Origin: Bacteroidales bacterium UBA1714
GTDB taxonomy: Bacteria > Bacteroidota > Bacteroidia > Bacteroidales > Paludibacteraceae
DNA length: 6,303 nt
Assembly (NCBI GenBank): GCA_002317295.1
Contig: DCIY01000002.1
Coordinates: forward strand, 1 to 6,303
Direction of reading: 5' to 3'
Shown here: piece by piece, positions 1 to 5,256 of the stretch
Layout: every line of letters starts with the position of its first letter
How positions within the stretch are numbered: position 1 is the first letter of the stretch
Made by a program: the position numbers and the translations under genes
Notes under the pieces: model-generated
Told to the model about the DNA's origin: nothing
Seen by the model: only the letters and a program-made list of their open reading frames with translations
The model's database searches: none

Positions 1-103
1 TAACTGAAAATCTAACTGAAAATCTGCCGAACGCGAAGCCACCATCGTGAGCGCAGCGAACCATTATCGCGAAGCCACTATCGTGAAACAATTATCGCGA
101 AGC
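1..103. repeat. Direct-repeat cluster upstream of the small membrane protein
   Basis: A 12-base unit TAACTGAAAATC occurs twice in tandem (1-12, 13-24). A 19-base unit CGCGAAGCCACYATCGTGA occurs at 32-50 and 68-86, and a third partial copy CGCGAAGC lies at 96-103, directly against the start codon of the next gene. Each long unit contains GCCAC-N4-GTG, a degenerate form of the GCCAC-N4-GTGGC inverted repeat seen at 329-342 and 5165-5178. The 11-mer GCGAACCATTA (56-66) recurs at 5177-5187, which ties this cluster to the island in front of gpmI. The reading frame is open through the repeat from a GTG at 47, but I treat this as accidental. Confidence 0.75.
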
Positions 104-106
104 ATG

Positions 107-289
107 ATGAAACTGCAACTGATACTGGCCGTGGTGCTATGCGCCTTCGGGTGCGTACTGATCACGGTCAGTTTCTTTACTCCACCTCCGGGTGTGATTG
201 ATAACTCCGTCCTCGTCGCCTTTGGCGAGATCCTGACCTTTTCGGGAAGTCTTATTGGAATCGATTATCATTATAGGGAGAAGGGATGA
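107..289 (+). CDS. Small two-helix membrane protein, conserved in Bacteroidales
   Basis: The 60-residue product has two hydrophobic stretches, about residues 3-23 and 34-52, separated by a short loop (TPPPGVIDNS). It ends in a charged tail containing GIDYHYRE. From memory, short Bacteroidota proteins with the pattern SVLVAFGE-x-x-TF-x-G-x-L-x-GIDYHY are common, often near phage-like lysis or amidase genes, which would suit a holin-like or accessory membrane role. No amidase is visible here, so function stays unknown. I chose the ATG at 107 because MKLQLIL is how such proteins usually begin. An ATG at 104 and a GTG at 47 are in frame, but the added N-terminus is translated repeat. The last codons and the TGA stop lie inside the purine-rich repeat that follows. 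It appears to be a single gene; any partner would lie left of the window. Confidence 0.65.
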   Translation: MKLQLILAVVLCAFGCVLITVSFFTPPPGVIDNSVLVAFGEILTFSGSLIGIDYHYREKG

Positions 290-378
290 AGGGATGAAGG
301 GCTGAGAGGCTGAGAGGCGGAAGGGCTCGCCACTCACGTGGCTAAAGGCTGAAAGGATGAGGGGATGAGAGGCTGAGG
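278..378. repeat. Purine-rich GGATGA/GGCTGA repeat island with hairpin core
   Basis: About 100 bases consist of degenerate units such as GAAGGGATGA, GAGAGGCTGA and AAAGGCTGA. In the middle is the inverted repeat GCCAC (329-333), loop TCAC, GTGGC (338-342). The same GCCAC-N4-GTGGC arrangement with a different loop is found in the island at 5145-5256. The 11-mer GCGGAAGGGCT (317-327) recurs at 6280-6290 in the right-edge island. The left end overlaps the final codons and stop of the small membrane protein. I see no gene here. Confidence 0.75.
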
Positions 379-439
379 GGCGGGGTGACCGAATGTCATC
401 CCGCTATTTTACATTTTTTTCCTAAAATTGTTACAACAT

Positions 440-449
440 TTTCCGGAAA
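440..449. promoter_or_regulatory. Palindrome TTTCCGGAAA, possible operator
   Basis: A perfect 10-base palindrome lies in the otherwise AT-rich spacer 379-498, flanked by two similar octamers, ATTGTTAC (427-434) and ATTGTGAC (449-456). It sits about 50 bases upstream of the promoter for the peptide/Hint-lipoprotein unit, so a regulator site is possible. No known regulator consensus is recognised. Apart from this and the hairpin at 464-495, the spacer holds nothing else I can support. Confidence 0.2.
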
Positions 450-463
450 TTGTGACCAAAATT

Positions 464-495
464 AAAGCGATATGTTTTTATATATCGTTTTTTTA
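464..495 (+). terminator. AT-rich hairpin followed by T-tract, overlapping the next promoter
   Basis: The left arm AAAGCGATAT (464-473) pairs with ATATCGTTTT (482-491), giving 10 pairs with one G-T, around an 8-base loop. A T-run follows directly. This is the shape of a factor-independent terminator and could insulate the downstream unit from upstream transcription. It also lies over the -33 and spacer region of the promoter at 475-506. The low GC content makes a chance match possible. Confidence 0.35.
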
Positions 496-506
496 TTGTA
501 ATTTTG
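475..506 (+). promoter_or_regulatory. Bacteroidota-type promoter for the peptide/Hint-lipoprotein unit
   Basis: TAATTTTG (499-506) fits the Bacteroidota -7 consensus TAnnTTTG. The -33 position has only a T-run (GTTTTTA at 474-480) rather than a clear TTTG, so this half is weak. The sequence after the -7 box, TTTGCAGCCGATTTT (503-517), is identical to the one after the DUF5606-type gene's promoter at 5804-5818. Initiation near 512-515 would leave a 5' leader of about 50 bases, ending in A-rich sequence before the ATG at 567. Confidence 0.6.
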
Positions 507-566
507 CAGCCGATTTTAAATTGCGTGATTAGGCGCTAAAATTGAATAAACTAAAAACTAAACAAT

Positions 567-710
567 ATGATGAGAAAGTATCAAACACCGGAGACGAAGA
601 GTCTCAACATGCAAGCACAAAGCATGATTTGCACCAGTCCTGCGCCCGCTCCAAGTGCTCCTCAAAAAGCCAGTTTGCCATATATAACGAAAACCACAGG
701 GAGGTGGTAA
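567..710 (+). CDS. 47-residue peptide of unknown function preceding the Hint lipoprotein
   Basis: This short frame runs from tandem ATG codons (567 or 570) to TAA at 708-710. The N-terminus is MMRKYQTPETKSLNMQAQ, followed by SMICTS (residues 19-24), a Pro/Ala-rich stretch (PAPAPSAP) and a basic end TGRW. From memory, Bacteroidales genomes hold many short peptides of the form K-Y-x-x-P-E followed by a hydrophobic M-(I/L)-(A/C)-x-S segment, often just ahead of surface or secreted protein genes; their role is not known to me. There is no signal peptide or membrane helix. It has a suitable promoter and an A-rich leader. Its stop lies 5 bases before the start of the lipoprotein gene, so translation may be coupled. 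It has one cysteine (residue 22). It could be a leader peptide, a partner or a substrate of the Hint protein; the sequence cannot decide. Confidence 0.6.
   Translation: MMRKYQTPETKSLNMQAQSMICTSPAPAPSAPQKASLPYITKTTGRW
698..707 (+). promoter_or_regulatory. Shine-Dalgarno-like AGGGAGGTGG ahead of the lipoprotein start
   Basis: This purine block overlaps the last codons of the 47-residue peptide and lies 8 bases before the ATG at 716. Strong Shine-Dalgarno matches are unusual in Bacteroidota, where A-rich leaders dominate. Its presence supports 716 as the true start, rather than the in-frame TTG at 542, whose extra 58 residues would be an out-of-frame reading of the peptide gene. Confidence 0.5.
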
Positions 711-715
711 GTCCT

Positions 716-2200
716 ATGAAAAAGATTGTTCTTTTCGCAGCCGCTATGCTAGGTCTGGTGGCTTGCAACAACAATGAGCCTACTGCCCCTGCCTTCGAAG
801 AAGGTCAGTTATTTACCATCGGTGTCAGCACGGACAACATAGGCAGCCAGGCACCCGGTCGTACGATGAACGGCGTAGATGCAGGCTCTAAACTCAGTTA
901 CACTTGGGAAGCAGGTGACCAGATCTTAGTTACCTTTGGTACGGGTGCAGACGCTGATACTGCCCACTATACACTCACAGAAGGCGCAGGAACGAAAGAT
1001 GCTACGTTTGCAGGTAAACTGCCTAAAGATGCAGCGGTAGGTGACACCTTTACGGTGCAATACCCTATTGATACCCCTGCTTTGTCGATACAAGAGTATA
1101 ATGGAACTACGCTGCCCAAAAACAAGATGCTCTACGTCGGAGGCGGCAAGTTGGCTGCCAAAACCGCTGCAGTGACATTGGCTGCCCAATACATGGTATT
1201 GCAACTCAACCTTTATACGCGTGCAGAGACATATGATTACAACAACCCGCTTACTCCCCTTGACAGTATAGTGGTGGATTATACCTATAAATTATATACC
1301 AATTGCAGAAACAAACTTACCTTCAGCTCGCCTATAGACATGCCAACTACAGAGGCTGAAGCCTTACCTTTCTATGTTGTAGTACCCGTAGAGCACGTGG
1401 CGAGTCTTAACGTAACCTGCTACGCATTCATAAAAGACGAAACAAGAATCTGTCAACTTGGCGTTCCAGACGTGAATCCAATCGCAGCAGGTACGTGCCT
1501 GAATATGCCTGCTTATCAAATCTCCTGGGCATCTTGCCTCGCTGCAGGTACGCGCATCACCATGGCGGATGGCAGCACCAAGAAAGTGGAGGACATCGTA
1601 GTAGGCGATTTGGTGCGTACCTTCGATCATGAGGCTGGATGCATTTCTTCTGCCAAGGTATGTCTTGCTATGCAGGAAGAAGGACAGATGCAACCGCTCA
1701 ATTTGCACTTTGCCAGTGGCAACACTCTGACGATTGCAGGCCAACATGGTCTCATCGAACAGAATAGCCGCAAGTATGTGCTTATTCATTCGGGGAATGT
1801 GCAAAAATATGTGGGCAAGTGTTTCTACAACGCCCATTCTGCCACTTGGGATCAACTGGCAAGTTATGAGATAGGTAATACCCCAGTGGATCGCTATGCC
1901 ATCTATTCGGCCAAACACCTGAATGTGATTGCCGAGAACATGCTGACCGTAGAAGATGATGTAGATTTCCTCTTGAATATCTACGAGTTGGACGCCAACC
2001 TCAAAGCGGATGCGACTCAACTGGCAGCCGACATCGCTCAGTATGGTCTATTTGATATTACCCAGTACGATCCAGACTATGCGCAATACAAAGAGCAGAT
2101 GGAAGACCTCGGTTGCCAATACATCTATATCGCCATCGGCAAAGGCCTCGTACCTGCCAACTACATCGAGCAGATGAAGTCCTACTGGAGGGGAGAATAA
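716..2200 (+). CDS. Surface lipoprotein: fimbrillin-like domain fused to a Hint (Hedgehog/intein) domain
   Basis: The 494-residue product has three parts. Residues 1-17 are a lipoprotein signal (MKKIVLFAAAMLGLVAC) with lipobox LVAC and lipidated Cys17, so the protein should be membrane-anchored, probably at the cell surface. Residues of about 25-272 look like the fimbrillin/Mfa-like family: an early GRT, then LSYTWEAGDQILVTFG, a YTLTEGAGTKDATFAGKLP segment and a run of beta strands. Residues 274 to about 415 are a Hint domain. Block A is CLAAGTRITMADGSTKKVED followed by IVVGDLV, block B is GNTLTIAGQHGL with His344, and the end is HLNVIAENMLTVED (401-414). Cys274 is the expected nucleophile, preceded by Ser273. 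The usual block B Thr is Ala341, and the terminal His-Asn is replaced by Glu-Asp, so full splicing is unlikely. A thioester at Ser273-Cys274, with cleavage or transfer of the N-terminal part, is possible. Residues 416-494 form an acidic, Tyr-rich extension I do not recognise. The start was set by the signal peptide and ribosome site. It is the second gene of a unit with the 47-residue peptide. Domain calls are from motif reading only. Confidence 0.85.
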   Translation: MKKIVLFAAAMLGLVACNNNEPTAPAFEEGQLFTIGVSTDNIGSQAPGRTMNGVDAGSKLSYTWEAGDQILVTFGTGADADTAHYTLTEGAGTKDATFAGKLPKDAAVGDTFTVQYPIDTPALSIQEYNGTTLPKNKMLYVGGGKLAAKTAAVTLAAQYMVLQLNLYTRAETYDYNNPLTPLDSIVVDYTYKLYTNCRNKLTFSSPIDMPTTEAEALPFYVVVPVEHVASLNVTCYAFIKDETRICQLGVPDVNPIAAGTCLNMPAYQISWASCLAAGTRITMADGSTKKVEDIVVGDLVRTFDHEAGCISSAKVCLAMQEEGQMQPLNLHFASGNTLTIAGQHGLIEQNSRKYVLIHSGNVQKYVGKCFYNAHSATWDQLASYEIGNTPVDRYAIYSAKHLNVIAENMLTVEDDVDFLLNIYELDANLKADATQLAADIAQYGLFDITQYDPDYAQYKEQMEDLGCQYIYIAIGKGLVPANYIEQMKSYWRGE

Positions 2201-2246
2201 AGGGGTTCCAGCGCGACCTGTTCGTGCTGGAACCTCTTCTGTTGTT
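2201..2246 (+). terminator. Strong intrinsic terminator after the Hint lipoprotein gene
   Basis: Starting right after the stop codon, AGGGGTTCCAGC (2201-2212) pairs with GCTGGAACCTCT (2226-2237). Three more inner pairs (2213-2215 with 2223-2225) give a 15-pair stem with two G-T pairs and a 7-base loop. T-rich sequence (TCTGTTGTTT) follows. The next gene converges from the other strand and ends at 2253, so the hairpin also separates the two transcription units. In the opposite direction the T-tract is poor. Confidence 0.8.
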
Positions 2247-2252
2247 TAACCA

Positions 2253-3569
2253 TTAGGGCTTTACCTGACCTTGAGCGTTATACTTCACGCCGTCCTTGAT
2301 GATCAGCAACTGACCATTGACCATCATTTTGCATTCTGCATTTTGAATTAGGCCGTAGGCCGTGCATTCTGCATTCTTCAAGTCAGAGGTCTTGCTGATG
2401 CCCAAGGCAATGTTCTCCAATGCCGGATATGGGATGGTTGTATTTTCCAATATTTGGGTCAAATCGATGAAAGCACGATATTGGCGTAGGATATGACCGG
2501 CCTTGAGTTGCACAAGTTCATTATTGGACAAGAGGTAATAAGCAAGCGTTTCCGTCAATACAGAGTCTGGTGCCAGCCAACCAATCATGTGGTTGTTGTT
2601 CACAGGTTCCGTTACCGCAGCGCCTTCGAGATCGAAGGTCACATAATCGGCATTTGCCTTGAAGATATATGCACCACCGGCTACCACATCGTTGAGTGGA
2701 ACCTCGGAGCAGTAGAGAGCCGTTTGATCTTTGTCAGCAGGTACATACAGTGCCTCTACGCCTTCCATAGCAGTGATCTGCCTGGGTAAGCAGATGGTAC
2801 CGTAGTTTCCCAAGGTGACTTCGCGGGTATAGATATCAGCAGGCTTGGAACCTATCGTAGTGTATTGCTGGTCAGCCAAGTCAGCAGCCACATCGGTTGT
2901 AGCAGTACGAGTAGAAGCAATCACTTGGGTTGGAGGATTGGAGTTATCCGCCTTGAGAATCAGCGCAGGATTGACCAGGATATTGCTGGCAGGGGTGGAG
3001 GCGTTAACTCCATTGCCAATACCGGCCTGACCTTCACCACCAATAGCAATCACCAAACCACCATGGATATGGATATTCGAAGCAGAACCTCCATATCCGC
3101 CACCTATACCGGCAGCATCCCTACCACCAACAGCAATTACTTTGCCGCCGTTGATGGTGATATTCGAACCATCAGGATATTGTCCACAACCACCGATACC
3201 GGCGTTTTGGACTTCACCAGTGGCTATGAGTTTACCTGTTTGAAGAGATTGACCATAGATAGTAAGGGATGTCGTACTACCCGACACGATGATACATACA
3301 TTCGAGGTCAGTTTGGCACTATCGGCGAGAATTAAATGTACCTCACTATTGCATTCGACACCTTGGGATAATTGTACATCCGTGCCATTCACTACATACC
3401 AACCCTTTTTCCACGAAACAATAGAACCAGAACTTTCCACCACGGTTGCCGAGGAGCATGTTTGTTCCTGGCCATTGGCGTCTATGTACTTAACATTTTT
3501 CACTGTTGTGGCATTAAGATTCACCACTGCCGCGGTCAATACCGCCAATAAAAGAAAAAGTTTTCGCAT
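2253..3569 (-). CDS. Secreted or surface protein with glycine-rich beta-helix-like repeats
   Basis: The 438-residue product starts with a signal peptide (about residues 1-20, MRKLFLLLAVLTAAVVNLNA). Residues of about 120-200 hold imperfect repeats of roughly 30 residues with AGIGG/AGIGN (123-127, 153-157, 182-186) and INGGKVIAVGG / IHGGLVIAIGG. This is a pattern seen in right-handed beta-helix surface proteins. Residues of about 248-372 (VTLGNYGTICLP, GGAYIFKA, YYLLSNN, YRAFIDL) match a module that I know as common near the C-terminus of Bacteroidales surface proteins. The end, MVNGQLLIIKDGVKYNAQGQ, is the usual tail of such proteins and may serve in sorting; I do not see a clear type IX signal. 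Residues of about 397-413 are translated simple repeat and look like an in-frame insertion. The gene begins 36 bases after gpmI with an A-rich leader and no visible promoter of its own, so read-through from gpmI is likely. The ligand is unknown; an adhesin or carbohydrate-binding role is a guess. Confidence 0.8.
   Translation of the reverse strand: MRKLFLLLAVLTAAVVNLNATTVKNVKYIDANGQEQTCSSATVVESSGSIVSWKKGWYVVNGTDVQLSQGVECNSEVHLILADSAKLTSNVCIIVSGSTTSLTIYGQSLQTGKLIATGEVQNAGIGGCGQYPDGSNITINGGKVIAVGGRDAAGIGGGYGGSASNIHIHGGLVIAIGGEGQAGIGNGVNASTPASNILVNPALILKADNSNPPTQVIASTRTATTDVAADLADQQYTTIGSKPADIYTREVTLGNYGTICLPRQITAMEGVEALYVPADKDQTALYCSEVPLNDVVAGGAYIFKANADYVTFDLEGAAVTEPVNNNHMIGWLAPDSVLTETLAYYLLSNNELVQLKAGHILRQYRAFIDLTQILENTTIPYPALENIALGISKTSDLKNAECTAYGLIQNAECKMMVNGQLLIIKDGVKYNAQGQVKP
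2330..2375. repeat. Repeat island inside the 3' end of the surface protein gene
   Basis: The 13-mer TGCATTCTGCATT occurs twice (2330-2342 and 2363-2375). The two copies flank a core with TAGGCCG in tandem (2349-2355, 2356-2362), which also contains the inverted repeat GGCC-GTA-GGCC (2351-2361). The layout of flanking simple units around a short inverted-repeat core resembles the intergenic islands in this window, but this one lies within coding sequence, in frame, and encodes residues of about 397-413. Confidence 0.7.
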
Positions 3570-3605
3570 ACGTTTTTTATTTTTTTTTATCGTGCACTGA
3601 GCATA

Positions 3606-5144
3606 TTACTCGTGAATGAGGTTGTGGCCGGTCATTTCGGCAGGTTGAGCGATACCCAACAGATGGCAGATACTCGGAGCCACATCGGCGAGGATACCAT
3701 CCTCACAGACCATCTTACCCAGATCCGCATTCTTGTCCGCCGGAACAAACACAAACGGAACGGGATTGAGCGAGTGCGCCGTATTGGGTGTACCATCTTC
3801 GTTGACGGCATGATCCGCATTGCCATGGTCGGCAATGATGATGACATTGTAACCATTGTCCTGCGCCGAAGTGATGACACGGTCCACACAGATATCAATG
3901 GTGACCACCGCCTGCTGAATGGCACTATAAACGCCCGTATGGCCTACCATATCGCCATTGGCAAAGTTGAGCATGATACAGTCATACTTTTGCTCATCCA
4001 TGGCATGGCATAGGGCAGCGGCCACTTCCGGAGCCGACATCTCGGGTTGCAAATCGTAGGTGGCTACCTTGGGACTGGGAATCAGGATTCGGTCTTCGTT
4101 GACATACGCTGCATCACGACCGCCCGAGAAGAAGAAAGTCACATGGGCAAACTTCTCCGTTTCGGCAATACGCAACTGACGCATGCCGGCATTGGCCACC
4201 ACTTCGCCTAAGGTATTCTGAACATTCTCCTTGGGAAAGAGAATATGCAAACCGGTGAATGTGCTCTCGTACGGGGTCATGCAATAGTAATGCAGGTTAG
4301 GTATGGTATTCATTCCCTGCTCCGGCATATCCTGCTGGGTGAGGGCAATGGTCATTTCGCGGGCACGGTCATTGCGGTAATTGAAGAAAATCACCACATC
4401 TCCCGCTTGGATGGTAGCCAGAGGTTGACCCTGATGCACATGCACGATGGGTTTGATAAACTCATCGGTTACTTCTGCCTGATAGGATGCTTCCATGGCC
4501 TCGTGCATGGACTCAAACGCAGCACCCTGACCATGAACCAACAAATCGTAACCCACCTTGACACGCTCCCAGCGTTTATCACGGTCCATGGCGTAGAAGC
4601 GACCCTGAATGGATGCTATCTGACCACAGGACTGCGCCATATGTGCCTCCAATTGGTCAATAAACCCGATACCGGAATGAGGATCGGTATCGCGGCCGTC
4701 CATAAAGCAATGAACGAAAGTATGATTTTCCAATCCATACTGTTTGGCAATATCCAACAGGCAGAACAGATGTTCCAAAGACGAGTGTACACCACCATTG
4801 GAAGTCAGACCCATGATATGCAGGTTCTTGCCGGAATTTTTGGCCGTGGTATAGGCCGAAACGATTTCCGGATTATGGAGAATGGAACCATCCTTGATGG
4901 CACGATTGATCTTGACCAGGTCCTGATACACCACGCGTCCGGCGCCTATATTAAGGTGTCCCACTTCGGAGTTACCCATTTGGCCATCGGGCAGACCAAC
5001 GTTTTCACCGCTTGCCTGCAATTGGGAGTGAGGATACTTGTTTAACAAAGCCGACCAATGCGGGGTCGACGTGGAATAAATAGCGTTGGCCGAATTGCTT
5101 TCTCCAATTCCCCAACCGTCTAAAATCATTAATAACGTTTTCAT
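3606..5144 (-). CDS. gpmI: 2,3-bisphosphoglycerate-independent phosphoglycerate mutase
   Basis: This cytoplasmic enzyme interconverts 3- and 2-phosphoglycerate in glycolysis and gluconeogenesis, using two Mn ions and a phosphoserine intermediate. The 512-residue length is normal for the family. The start is MKTLLMILDGWGIG with metal-binding Asp9. The phosphorylated serine is Ser59 in GNSEVGHLN. Substrate-binding motifs DGRDTDP (148-154) and GRFYAMDRDKRWER (180-193) follow. The remaining metal ligands lie in NFANGDMVGHTG (393-404; Asp398, His402), ADHGNAD (Asp439, His440) and TAHS (His457). All key residues are present. I set the start at 5144; in-frame ATGs reach back to 5192, but the extra 16 residues are translated repeat. 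It lies downstream of smpB on the same strand, separated by 106 bases of simple repeat with no visible promoter, so it is probably co-transcribed from the smpB promoter. The surface protein gene follows 36 bases later. Confidence 0.97.
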   Translation of the reverse strand: MKTLLMILDGWGIGESNSANAIYSTSTPHWSALLNKYPHSQLQASGENVGLPDGQMGNSEVGHLNIGAGRVVYQDLVKINRAIKDGSILHNPEIVSAYTTAKNSGKNLHIMGLTSNGGVHSSLEHLFCLLDIAKQYGLENHTFVHCFMDGRDTDPHSGIGFIDQLEAHMAQSCGQIASIQGRFYAMDRDKRWERVKVGYDLLVHGQGAAFESMHEAMEASYQAEVTDEFIKPIVHVHQGQPLATIQAGDVVIFFNYRNDRAREMTIALTQQDMPEQGMNTIPNLHYYCMTPYESTFTGLHILFPKENVQNTLGEVVANAGMRQLRIAETEKFAHVTFFFSGGRDAAYVNEDRILIPSPKVATYDLQPEMSAPEVAAALCHAMDEQKYDCIMLNFANGDMVGHTGVYSAIQQAVVTIDICVDRVITSAQDNGYNVIIIADHGNADHAVNEDGTPNTAHSLNPVPFVFVPADKNADLGKMVCEDGILADVAPSICHLLGIAQPAEMTGHNLIHE

Positions 5145-5256
5145 ATCTTTAACCATTAACCATAGCCACATTTGTGGCGAACCATTAACCATTACCCACT
5201 ACTCCACTACCCACTACCCACTACTCCACTACCCACTACTCCATTACCCACTACCT
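5145..5256. repeat. Simple-repeat island with hairpin core between smpB and gpmI
   Basis: On the + strand this is a run of AACCATTA and CCACTACT/CCACTACC units of 7-8 bases. Near the gpmI side is an inverted repeat, GCCAC (5165-5169), loop ATTT, GTGGC (5174-5178), flanked by AACCATTA on both sides. The right end overlaps the smpB stop codon (5251-5253), and the left end touches the gpmI start. On the minus strand the units carry TAATGG, an overlapping stop and start, so the transcribed spacer contains many possible start and stop codons. The hairpin would lie about 20 bases before the gpmI ATG in mRNA and might affect its translation. Confidence 0.85.

Noticed and set aside
542..715. N-terminal extension of the Hint lipoprotein to a TTG at 542
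   Set aside because: It would bury the lipoprotein signal peptide 58 residues inside the protein, and is an out-of-frame reading of the 47-residue peptide gene.
1535..1960. A full protein-splicing intein
   Set aside because: There is no terminal His-Asn, no homing endonuclease, no Cys/Ser/Thr in the expected +1 position, and the host protein does not resume a known domain after it.
1364..2020. 218-codon open frame antisense to the Hint lipoprotein
   Set aside because: No signal, motif or promoter is visible, and it lies wholly opposite a well-supported gene.
4245..5045. 266-codon open frame antisense to gpmI
   Set aside because: It mirrors a conserved enzyme gene; the translation shows no recognisable domain and it has no promoter.
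5145..5192. N-terminal 16-residue extension of GpmI from the ATG at 5192
   Set aside because: The added residues are translated repeat, and the family starts at the MKTLLMILDGWG equivalent.
5145..5256. CRISPR array
   Set aside because: The units are 7-8 bases and contiguous, with no spacers of constant length and no cas genes.
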